Origin: an uncultured Lachnospiraceae bacterium
GTDB lineage: Bacteria; Bacillota; Clostridia; Lachnospirales; Lachnospiraceae
DNA length: 5,438 nt
Assembly: GCA_947631075.1 (NCBI GenBank)
Contig: CANRJU010000197.1
Location: forward strand, 1-5,438
Reading direction: 5' to 3'
The position numbers were made by a program, and so were the translations under genes. Positions 1 through 5,438 of this stretch are shown piece by piece (positions within the stretch are counted from its first letter, which is position 1; the number at the start of each line of letters is the position of its first letter). The notes under the pieces were generated by a model that worked only from the letters and a program-made list of their open reading frames with translations, ran no database searches and was not told the origin of the DNA.

Positions 1-1223
1 GCCGTGAGATTCAGGCAATTTTTATAATCCCTGGCGGACAGCGCCATCGCGAAAGACTGACTCGGCTCAAAGCGGTTCTTCTTCATCTCCCCCAAAAATA
101 AACCGCTGCGCAGAAATTTAAGTCCCCGCAGTTCGGGCAGCGCCTCCGGCATATAGTACAACATGCCATTTTTACACTCCAGGCGGTCATTTTCAAAAAC
201 GCGGTTCAGATTCCGCGCAAATTCTTCGAACAGCCGCCTTTCCTCACCCTTCAGTCCCAGGCGTCTCCCCGCGGCAGACGCGCCGCCGGAAAAATCCATC
301 CCGCCATCCGGCGCGTCTTTTTTGTGAAACAGCGCCAGAAAATGTCCCTCGCCGTCCAGCCTGTGAGGAAATATCCGCACGCAGCGCCGGATGCTCTCGT
401 CACTGCTGCCGACAAGCTCCGGCCGCCCCTCGGAAAATCCCTCGTACCCCTCCATCGGAATCAGCTCCAGCGAGGGGTCCATCTCCAGAATCTTCACCAC
501 CGTGCCCTCGTCCTCCAGCGGTGAAAAAGTACAGGTAGAATACAACAGGCACCCTCCCGGCCGCAGCATAGGGAGCGCCTGCCGCAGTATGTCCTCCTGC
601 AGCTTAGCGTAAAATTCCGGGCCGTTCTGCTCCCACGCCTTAATCATGGAAGGCTCCTTGCGGAACATCCCCTCTCCCGAACAGGGCGCGTCGATCAGTA
701 TTTTATCAAAAAATCCCCCAAAATGCTCCTGCAATTTCTGGGGATATTCGGTCACAATAAAGCTGTTTTCCACCCCGAACAGCTCCATATTTTTAAGAAG
801 CGCTTTCGCCCGTTTCGCGCTGATATCGTTGGCGACCAAAAGCCCCTTTCCCCTGAGCTTCGCCGCCAGCTCCGTGGCCTTTCCGCCCGGCGCCGCGCAG
901 AGATCCAGGACCGTCTCCCCCGGCTCCACCGGAAGGCGGGACGCCGGCGTCATGGCGCTGGGATCCTGCAGATAATACAGCCCGGCAAAATAGTACGGAT
1001 GCTTGGCCGGCTGAATCTCGCCGTCATAATAAAATCCGTTGCCCACATAGGGAATTTTTTTCAGGGGAAACGGCGCGATCCGCAGAAATTCCTCCACGGA
1101 AATTTTCGCCGTGTTCACCCGCAGCCCGTATTTTCTCGAATCCTCCATAGACTTTAGATACTCCTCGTACTCGTCCCCCAGGATTCGACGCATTTCCTCG
1201 CAAAATTTAACTGGTAATTCCAT
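1..1223 (-). CDS. rsmF: RsmF/NOP2/Sun-family 16S rRNA (cytosine-C5) methyltransferase, 3' end cut by window edge
   Basis: A cytoplasmic SAM-dependent enzyme that puts a methyl group on C5 of a cytosine in 16S rRNA near the decoding site. The reading frame is open from ATG 1223 to the left edge (407 residues visible, no stop). Seen: SAM-binding motif I LDLCAAPGGKATELA at residues 106-120; motif IV DAPCSGEGMFRK at 178-189 with Cys181; motif VI YSTCTF at 228-233 with Cys231. The two cysteines are the pair used by m5C RNA methyltransferases (release and nucleophile). An RsmF-type C-terminal region follows, including LRSGLFLGEMKKNRFEPSQS near 378-397, so roughly the last 50-60 residues (end of the PUA-like domain) are probably outside the window. 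The start is the first ATG after an in-frame TGA 30 bases upstream and has a Shine-Dalgarno. RsmF of E. coli modifies C1407 and Enterococcus EfmM modifies C1404; which position applies here cannot be read from sequence. It is last of three collinear minus-strand genes. Confidence 0.93.
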   Translation of the reverse strand, partial: MELPVKFCEEMRRILGDEYEEYLKSMEDSRKYGLRVNTAKISVEEFLRIAPFPLKKIPYVGNGFYYDGEIQPAKHPYYFAGLYYLQDPSAMTPASRLPVEPGETVLDLCAAPGGKATELAAKLRGKGLLVANDISAKRAKALLKNMELFGVENSFIVTEYPQKLQEHFGGFFDKILIDAPCSGEGMFRKEPSMIKAWEQNGPEFYAKLQEDILRQALPMLRPGGCLLYSTCTFSPLEDEGTVVKILEMDPSLELIPMEGYEGFSEGRPELVGSSDESIRRCVRIFPHRLDGEGHFLALFHKKDAPDGGMDFSGGASAAGRRLGLKGEERRLFEEFARNLNRVFENDRLECKNGMLYYMPEALPELRGLKFLRSGLFLGEMKKNRFEPSQSFAMALSARDYKNCLNLT

Positions 1224-1227
1224 TTCT

Positions 1228-1232
1228 TCCTC
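1228..1232 (-). promoter_or_regulatory. Ribosome binding site of the rRNA methyltransferase
   Basis: The minus strand reads GAGGA followed by four bases and then ATG at 1223. The spacing is slightly short, but there is no other in-frame start between this ATG and the upstream in-frame TGA, so it supports the chosen start. Confidence 0.6.
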
Positions 1233-1360
1233 ATTTTTTACTATTCTTTTTCAAAATGGCACTAGGAAAATTATCCCTCACTTCCCCCGTTCCGGAGTGT
1301 CTACGCGATAAGGCAATGCAAAAACTTATGCGATTTCTCATCTTCCGCACCTTCTCCTCA

Positions 1361-1750
1361 TCAGAAGGAAAAGGCGTGGGGTAAAAGCTCCGCCAGCTTG
1401 AACACCTGGTAGTCCGTCTCGCTCTTTGCCATAACCACCTCAAATTCATCGGGATCGCAGAACTCCGCCATCACCTGGCGGCAGACCCCACAGGGCGACG
1501 GCGCCTTCTCGGTGTCCGACCTCCCTCCCACCAGAGCGATCCGTACAAAATCGCGCTTTCCCTCGCTGACCGCCTTGAAAATGGCCGTCCGCTCGGCGCA
1601 GTTCGTGGGCGAATACGCCGCGTTTTCAATATTGCACCCGGTGTAGACCGTGCCGTCCCGGCACAAAAGAGCCGCCCCCACAAAATACCCCGAATAGGGC
1701 GCGTAGGATTTTAGCCGGGCCTTCATCGCCTGCTGAATCAATTCTTTCAT
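1361..1750 (-). CDS. cdd: Cytidine deaminase (tetrameric, zinc-dependent)
   Basis: Hydrolytic deamination of cytidine and deoxycytidine to uridine and deoxyuridine, in pyrimidine salvage in the cytoplasm. The 129 residues fit the short homotetrameric class (B. subtilis Cdd is about 136). Seen: substrate-binding CNIENAAYS at 39-47 (Asn40, Glu42); the catalytic motif NCAERTA at 50-56 with zinc ligand Cys51, proton-shuttling Glu53 and Arg54 typical of the three-cysteine Gram-positive form; PCGVCRQ at 86-92 with zinc ligands Cys87 and Cys90. The motif before the core reads YAPYSGYFVGAALL, with Tyr22 where family members usually have a Phe that packs on the base. The gene ends in tandem TGA TGA. 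It starts 69 bases after the stop of the large membrane-protein gene, with no terminator-like hairpin and no clear promoter in the gap, so it is probably read from the upstream promoter. The next gene starts 137 bases downstream. Confidence 0.97.
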   Translation of the reverse strand: MKELIQQAMKARLKSYAPYSGYFVGAALLCRDGTVYTGCNIENAAYSPTNCAERTAIFKAVSEGKRDFVRIALVGGRSDTEKAPSPCGVCRQVMAEFCDPDEFEVVMAKSETDYQVFKLAELLPHAFSF

Positions 1751-1755
1751 AATAT

Positions 1756-1761
1756 CCCCTC
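1756..1761 (-). promoter_or_regulatory. Ribosome binding site of cdd
   Basis: The minus strand reads GAGGGG, five bases before ATG 1750. It is well spaced and fixes the cdd start. Confidence 0.75.
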
Positions 1762-1819
1762 ACTTTCTGGACGCAATTTTTCGCGCCATCCCTCTCCATT
1801 CCTGAGCGAACCATTTTCA

Positions 1820-4342
1820 TCAATCCGCCATATAACTCACGAACTGGCTGCCCGCCCTTTTAAATATATTTTCATACTCATGACGATTCACAACCACCTC
1901 CGCGTTTTTCTCCGGATTAAACAAATACAGTTGTGTCGTCGTGTAGCCGCTGATCACTACCGCCTTTCCGTCGCCGGTCGCAGCTATGACAGGCTTATTG
2001 CCGCTGACAAAATACAGCACCTGGTCCAGCGTACATCCCTTTAAATTCACCGGATTATTCAAATATTCTCCCAACATGCCGTACAGTGTCTTATTCTGCT
2101 TCGTCAGCTGCTCCGGATCCGCCGGGATGTGATTCTGCCGCAGCACCATAGCGGCGCACGCCGCCTCATTGGACACCGTGCTTCCCGCGCGGATCATCTC
2201 CATGCCGCCGACATTATTCTGCAAAAAGCTGCCGCTCCTCTCCCAGACGACCTGGTGCTCGCTGGACACCACCACGCCCATCTGGCGGTCCGCCTCCTGG
2301 ATCGCCTGTCTGGCATTTTCAAAGGACGCCGTAATGCTTCCGACCGCGTAAACATAATATTTGATAATGCTGGGCTGCTCCAGGCGCACAAAACGCTCCG
2401 CGCTGTAGAGGGACTGCGGCCCCTCCTGCTGCTTCGGAATCGTCGTCATCTGGAATGTGGACGGAAACTGGATATACCACTCCGTCAGGCACTTGGTCGT
2501 AACCCGCGAGCTGTAGCGGATCTTCATGGTCTCCGTCTGGGACTGGCTGAGGATGCTCTCGCTCCCCCCGTCCACATAGTACGCCCCGGATTTTCTGCAC
2601 AACTGCATATTGATTACGTTTCCATTGGTGGAAACGCTCCGGATATACCGGTCCGATTTACTGTAAGTCTTTAAAATCTTCCCCTGCGTGTCCGCGATAT
2701 CCAGCTCATAGCAGGGCACCACCCGGCTCCCGTCCGCGCTCGGTCCGATATCGTCTTTTTTCACAAATCCATAGACCACGTTGTCGCCGATTACCCCCAA
2801 AAGACGGATATAGGATTTTTTATCCGGCTGATAGATCATGACGCGCTCGTCCGTCTCCAGATTGTACAGGGTAATGCTCTCCCCGTAGCCGTTGCTCAGG
2901 GAGGACGACCACACATAGCAGTTGGCCTTCTCTATTGTCATAAAGGTGTGGCTCTTTATATTTTCCGCCAGCTTCTCTAACCGCTTGCCAGACATATTAT
3001 AGGCGTAAACGGTGTTGGCCACGGTAAAATAATAAATCCCGCGGGAACTCACATACCCGTACTCGTCAAAATCCTCCTTGAGCTGCTGGTAGGTGGTGCT
3101 GCTCGGCATGTACACCATTTCCCGCAGCGTGCCGTCCGCCTCGTACTCGTAGAGCACCACGGCCACATCCCCCTCATACGCGCCCCGTGGGAAATACCCG
3201 TAGACGCAGAAATACAGATTTCCCTCCGCGTCCACTTTCAAAAGCCGGATATCCTGCTCGTTGTAGGCGCGGTTGAGATAGGATGCCTCCCCGCTGAATG
3301 TCTGGTAAATCGGAAGCATCTCATTTTTCGCCATATCATAGCGGTACACCACGCCGTCCCGCACAAAGAAAAGAATATTTTCATCGGCGTCCGTCAGCAT
3401 CTTGCGGCTGTGGTCCGCCGTAATTCCCAATTTTAACTGGCTGGTCTGGGTGCTGGCCCGCTCCACATCGAACTGCGCCTCCATAGACCGGTGGAAATTC
3501 AGCAGATAATTCTGCCCGCTGGCATTGCGCACCCGGTAAAATTCCTTGATGTGGTACGTCTCCTCCCCCGACGCCGTGGCCGCCCTCACAAAATAATCGT
3601 ACTCCACGCACGCCGTTTCCATATTATATTCTTTCATGGTAATCATCTCATCCGAGATAATTTCCGGCGACATGCCCGCCCAGGTCACCAGTTCCGAACT
3701 GGAGGTGATGTCCACTTCCGCCAGAGAAGTATTGCGGTTCTTCCCGTCCGGCTCCAGATAGCGCCCCAGCTCCTGCATCCGGCTTTTCTGGAACGTGTAC
3801 TTGTGGAATTTCCGGATAAAAACCATCTTCTGCGCGAGGTGCGAATCATCGATATAATACTTTAATCTTGTGTAATAGTGAATCTCCCGGCCCTCCAGAG
3901 ACGTCCCGACTAAGTCCAGTATATATTCCGTGCTGGTCTTAAATCCGTAATCGAACGTAATCTCTAAGTTCTCCTGCCCCTCCTCAATGGCGCTGATCTC
4001 CTTCTCGTCATAGACCTCACAGGTCTCCTTGTCCAAAATCCGGTATTTCAAACGGGTGAGCCGGGTCTTTCCCCTGTGCATGGTCAGAAGGATTGTTTTC
4101 TGAGAATCCAGCGGCGTCATGGATTCCCTTATAATATTGGGATCCATGGGCGCGCTGTAGCCGTACAGCGTGTTAATGCTCTGCCCCTGGGTCATCATCG
4201 TCACGACGGGAAACGTCTCCTCCCCCATCTCCACGCTGGAGCCCGCGTCGCTGACGTCCGTCTCCATCTGCCGTCCGAAAAAAAACAGCGCGCCCGCGAA
4301 AATCATAATCAGACCTACTATTTTATATATATACTTAACCAT
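1820..4342 (-). CDS. Membrane-anchored extracytoplasmic protein: propeller-like region plus degenerate C39-like papain-fold domain; function unknown
   Basis: Not a family I can name. Start taken at ATG 4342 (840 residues) because TGAGG lies six bases before it; the in-frame ATG at 4354 would add four residues but has AGGA only one base away. Residues 8-23 (IVGLIMIFAGALFFFG) form one hydrophobic segment after a short Lys-containing N-terminus, so the rest should lie outside the membrane. Residues ~25-290 are beta-rich and charged. Residues ~310-610 contain spaced blade-like strands (VVYRYDM 331-337, LYEYEAD 397-403, VYAYNM 445-450, ITLYNL near 490), suggesting a beta-propeller. Residues ~700-840 resemble a C39-like domain: AACAAMVLRQN at 727-737, then AVVISGY and LYLFNPEKN. 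By eye alignment the nucleophile position is Asn725, the His position Lys793 and the acid position Asn809, with no oxyanion Gln, so proteolysis is unlikely. Possible roles are ligand or peptide binding at the cell surface. It has its own promoter region upstream, shared with the divergent 132-residue gene, and probably leads into cdd. Confidence 0.85.
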   Translation of the reverse strand: MVKYIYKIVGLIMIFAGALFFFGRQMETDVSDAGSSVEMGEETFPVVTMMTQGQSINTLYGYSAPMDPNIIRESMTPLDSQKTILLTMHRGKTRLTRLKYRILDKETCEVYDEKEISAIEEGQENLEITFDYGFKTSTEYILDLVGTSLEGREIHYYTRLKYYIDDSHLAQKMVFIRKFHKYTFQKSRMQELGRYLEPDGKNRNTSLAEVDITSSSELVTWAGMSPEIISDEMITMKEYNMETACVEYDYFVRAATASGEETYHIKEFYRVRNASGQNYLLNFHRSMEAQFDVERASTQTSQLKLGITADHSRKMLTDADENILFFVRDGVVYRYDMAKNEMLPIYQTFSGEASYLNRAYNEQDIRLLKVDAEGNLYFCVYGYFPRGAYEGDVAVVLYEYEADGTLREMVYMPSSTTYQQLKEDFDEYGYVSSRGIYYFTVANTVYAYNMSGKRLEKLAENIKSHTFMTIEKANCYVWSSSLSNGYGESITLYNLETDERVMIYQPDKKSYIRLLGVIGDNVVYGFVKKDDIGPSADGSRVVPCYELDIADTQGKILKTYSKSDRYIRSVSTNGNVINMQLCRKSGAYYVDGGSESILSQSQTETMKIRYSSRVTTKCLTEWYIQFPSTFQMTTIPKQQEGPQSLYSAERFVRLEQPSIIKYYVYAVGSITASFENARQAIQEADRQMGVVVSSEHQVVWERSGSFLQNNVGGMEMIRAGSTVSNEAACAAMVLRQNHIPADPEQLTKQNKTLYGMLGEYLNNPVNLKGCTLDQVLYFVSGNKPVIAATGDGKAVVISGYTTTQLYLFNPEKNAEVVVNRHEYENIFKRAGSQFVSYMAD

Positions 4343-4348
4343 AACCAG

Positions 4349-4353
4349 CCTCA
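4349..4353 (-). promoter_or_regulatory. Ribosome binding site deciding the start of the 840-residue gene
   Basis: The minus strand reads TGAGG, then CTGGTT, then ATG at 4342, a normal six-base spacing. The TGAGG overlaps the alternative upstream ATG at 4354, whose own AGGA sits only one base away. This favours the internal start. Confidence 0.65.
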
Positions 4354-4419
4354 TTTCCTAAAAACGCTTTGTATTTCCGTGATATCATGAAAGCAAAATG
4401 CCTTTCGCTCCCGTATCAT

Positions 4420-4448
4420 AGTATATTTATTGTAACGGCTTTTTCCAA
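4420..4448 (-). promoter_or_regulatory. Sigma-A type promoter for the 840-residue gene (and probably cdd and the methyltransferase)
   Basis: On the minus strand, -35 TTGGAA (4443-4448) and -10 TATACT (4420-4425) are separated by exactly 17 bases. Transcription would start near 4413, giving a leader of about 70 bases before ATG 4342. I see no hairpin, riboswitch or leader peptide in that leader. Confidence 0.6.
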
Positions 4449-4457
4449 AAAACGCAA
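4429..4457 (-). promoter_or_regulatory. Second, overlapping promoter candidate
   Basis: On the minus strand, TTGCGT (4452-4457) and TACAAT (4429-4434) are also 17 bases apart, shifted nine bases upstream of the first candidate. The -35 lies inside a CGCAAG box (4453-4458) of the repeat array, so a protein bound there would cover it. Only one of the two candidates may be used. Confidence 0.35.
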
Positions 4458-4479
4458 GCCCAACCTTGCGCCACGCAAG
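4453..4479. promoter_or_regulatory. Alternating inverted CGCAAG boxes (operator-like)
   Basis: CGCAAG (4453-4458), CTTGCG (4465-4470) and CGCAAG (4474-4479) follow one another as perfect six-base inverted pairs, with spacers of CCCAAC and CCA. The first box overlaps the TTGCGT -35 candidate. The arrangement looks like a protein binding site. It lies upstream of or within the promoter elements, so an RNA hairpin role in the minus-strand transcript is unlikely. Confidence 0.5.
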
Positions 4480-4522
4480 TTAAACCTTATATCACGCAGG
4501 ATAAACCTTACATCATGCAGGC
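4460..4522. repeat. Three imperfect 21-bp direct repeats between divergent promoters
   Basis: Copies run 4460-4480, 4481-4501 and 4502-4522. Copies two and three both begin TAAACCTTA and carry TCACGCAGG or TCATGCAGG; copy one begins CCAACCTT and carries CACGCAAG. Boxes of the form CGCARG or TGCAGG start at 4453, 4474, 4495 and 4516, exactly 21 bases (two helical turns) apart. A further CGCAGG starts at 4523, out of phase. The array sits directly upstream of the -35 regions of both divergent promoters, so it is best read as a multi-site regulator binding region; the regulator is not encoded in the window. Confidence 0.6.
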
Positions 4523-4528
4523 CGCAGG

Positions 4529-4559
4529 CAGACACATAAATTTTCTCCCGGCATATAAT
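4529..4559 (+). promoter_or_regulatory. Sigma-A type promoter for the 132-residue gene
   Basis: There is a perfect -10 TATAAT at 4554-4559. The best -35 is CAGACA (4529-4534, four of six matches to TTGACA) with a long 19-base spacer; with a 17-base spacer the hexamer is poor. The weak -35 next to the repeat array is compatible with activator dependence. Transcription would start near 4566, giving a leader of about 20 bases. Confidence 0.5.
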
Positions 4560-4576
4560 AAGGAATAAAACCATCT

Positions 4577-4580
4577 GGAG
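4577..4580 (+). promoter_or_regulatory. Ribosome binding site of the 132-residue gene
   Basis: GGAG is followed by seven bases and then ATG at 4588, which supports this start. Confidence 0.7.
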
Positions 4581-4587
4581 TTTACCC

Positions 4588-4986
4588 ATGAACCGATACG
4601 ACAATCCCTATTTCTTTCAGTTCCCCGAATCTCCCGCCATCCCCGGCATGCAGCCGCTCAATGGCAGCATGAAGCTGTGGGAGTTAGAGGAGGACAATGC
4701 CTACTTAAAATATCTGTATCCGGACGTCACCCGCAAAATCTGTGAATTTGTGGAGGAAATCTGCGATCAGATGGAATACGAGGGCAGCCTGATGTTCGAC
4801 CTCTATCCGGATAAAACCACCCTTCAGATTACCGCCTCAGGCATTGCCAGAGAATTTGAAAAAAAATACCCCGATGATATGCCGAAGGATAAAAAACTCT
4901 TTCGGAATCTCATCGAGGTCGTACTCTATCATGAAATTTTGTACCGCCGCAGCCGCTACCGCGACCACAAACGGCTCTACCTGTAG
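4588..4986 (+). CDS. Conserved-looking hypothetical protein, 132 residues, soluble
   Basis: I do not recognise a named family with confidence; it resembles small orphan proteins of Lachnospiraceae. The product has no signal peptide or membrane segment. Residues 1-25 are rich in Pro, Phe and Tyr (NPYFFQFPESPAIPG) and probably extended. Residues ~28-65 are acidic and likely helical (LWELEEDNAYLKYLYPDV, then ICEFVEEICDQMEYEG). LMFDLYPDKTTLQ follows at about 68-80. The last third is helical and turns strongly basic, ending RRSRYRDHKRLYL. There is no recognisable helix-turn-helix, enzyme motif or metal site. The promoter, GGAG and codon structure support a real gene. It is transcribed away from the 840-residue gene, sharing the repeat-containing control region, and its stop (TAG) lies six bases from the stop of the convergent EAL gene. 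Confidence 0.8.
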   Translation: MNRYDNPYFFQFPESPAIPGMQPLNGSMKLWELEEDNAYLKYLYPDVTRKICEFVEEICDQMEYEGSLMFDLYPDKTTLQITASGIAREFEKKYPDDMPKDKKLFRNLIEVVLYHEILYRRSRYRDHKRLYL

Positions 4987-4992
4987 AGGAAA

Positions 4993-5438
4993 TCACTCCC
5001 CCGCGCCAAAAGCGGCGCGCTCAAATTCCGGTACAGGCATCGGCTTAGCAAAAACAAAGCCCTGGATCAGATCGCAGTTCATCTCCTTTAAGAAATCCAC
5101 CTGGTCTCTGTCCTCGACGCCCTCCGAAATGGTGTGCAGATCCAGCGCCTGTGCCAGTTTGATAACGCTCTGCACGACGTCTTTCCCCCGCTGGTCGTTC
5201 TCCGTGCTGGAGAAGAACACGCGGTCCAGCTTCAGGGCGTCTACCTTCACGTCCTTTAACATATTCAGAGAAGAATAGCCGCTGCCGAAATCATCGATGG
5301 AACAGGACAGCCCCGCCTCGTGAATCTGGTTCACCAGCTCGTTGAGCGAATTCAGATCGTTGTAGAACAGCGACTCTGTCAGCTCAATCTCAATGGACAT
5401 GGGCGGCACCTTATATTTTTTCAAAATATCTATATAGT
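4993..5438 (-). CDS. EAL-domain cyclic-di-GMP phosphodiesterase, C-terminal part (N-terminus beyond the right edge)
   Basis: EAL domains hydrolyse c-di-GMP to pGpG and lower this second messenger, which controls motility, adhesion and biofilm. The frame is open to the right edge, so about 147 C-terminal residues are visible and the EAL signature itself lies outside. Seen in order: IEIELTES with the metal-binding Glu; SIDDFGSGYSSLNML with the Asp-Asp pair and loop 6 (DDFGSGYSS encoded at 5269-5295); ALKLDRVFF with the Lys that positions catalytic water (codon 5230-5232); SEGVED with the essential Glu residues (5110-5124); and LIQGFVFAKPMP near the end. All catalytic positions in this part are intact, so an active enzyme is expected. 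A TTG codon at 5422-5424 is only an internal Leu, not a start. The domain ends the protein about 15 residues after the last motif. Whether GGDEF, PAS or membrane domains precede it cannot be seen. Confidence 0.93.
   Translation of the reverse strand, partial: YIDILKKYKVPPMSIEIELTESLFYNDLNSLNELVNQIHEAGLSCSIDDFGSGYSSLNMLKDVKVDALKLDRVFFSSTENDQRGKDVVQSVIKLAQALDLHTISEGVEDRDQVDFLKEMNCDLIQGFVFAKPMPVPEFERAAFGAGE

Noticed and set aside
1303..1334. A weak dyad (ATAAG / CTTAT with an inner GCAATGC) between cdd and the methyltransferase gene
   Set aside because: The arms are only five bases, the loop is long and no T tract follows, so it does not make a terminator or a convincing operator.
1626..1823. 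A 65-codon minus-strand frame starting ATGATG, overlapping the stop of the 840-residue gene (possible translational coupling)
   Set aside because: It runs mostly through cdd in another frame, has no recognisable domain, and cdd itself has a clear Shine-Dalgarno and full catalytic motifs.
2129..2674. A 181-codon plus-strand frame opposite the large membrane-protein gene
   Set aside because: It is antisense to a continuous 840-codon gene, has a low-complexity His/Arg/Leu-rich composition typical of a shadow frame, and has no recognisable motif.
4416..4604. A 62-codon minus-strand frame reading DVRFILR, DIRFNLR and GARLGLR, a seven-residue repeat that could be a small amphipathic protein
   Set aside because: The repeat simply reflects the 21-bp DNA repeats, which keep phase in any frame. 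The frame starts with TTG inside the opposite-strand gene, has no Shine-Dalgarno for its TTG or internal ATG, and runs across both minus-strand promoter candidates.
5002..5019. Hairpin CGCGCC / GGCGCG with a six-base loop near the convergent gene ends, as a possible terminator
   Set aside because: Neither strand has a run of T after the stem, and it lies inside the last codons of the EAL gene; it probably reflects GC-rich Ala/Gly coding.

Overview
The window looks like chromosomal DNA from a Firmicute of the class Clostridia, most likely Lachnospiraceae. This is inferred from moderately GC-rich coding sequence with AT-rich intergenic DNA, purine-rich GAGG/GGAG ribosome binding sites, sigma-A type promoters, a short Gram-positive cytidine deaminase and the style of the conserved hypothetical proteins. 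I see no insertion sequence, phage gene, CRISPR array, tRNA or rRNA.

Layout. From 4342 down to the left edge, three minus-strand genes follow one another. The first is an 840-residue membrane-anchored extracytoplasmic protein of unknown function (1820-4342). The second is a cytidine deaminase (cdd, 1361-1750). The third is an RsmF/NOP2-type 16S rRNA m5C methyltransferase, cut by the left edge (1-1223). The gaps are 69 and 137 bases with no convincing terminator, so co-transcription is plausible. Rightwards, a 132-residue conserved-looking orphan protein lies on the plus strand (4588-4986). It converges on the 3' end of a c-di-GMP phosphodiesterase (EAL domain, 4993-5438, minus strand, cut by the right edge), with only six bases between the two stop codons.

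The most structured non-coding stretch is the divergent intergenic region between the 840-residue gene and the 132-residue gene (4343-4587). It has two overlapping minus-strand promoter candidates with 17-base spacers and a plus-strand promoter with a perfect TATAAT. Between them lies an array of imperfect 21-bp direct repeats carrying CGCARG boxes on the same helical face, two of which also form inverted repeats. It looks like a shared operator or activator site.

The most notable protein is the 840-residue one: an N-terminal anchor, a beta-rich region, a probable beta-propeller, and a C-terminal domain resembling a C39-like papain fold. By eye, that domain lacks the expected catalytic Cys, His and oxyanion Gln, suggesting a binding pseudo-enzyme rather than a protease. 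No pathway linking all the genes can be shown. The deaminase and methyltransferase are housekeeping functions, and the EAL protein belongs to cyclic-dinucleotide signalling.
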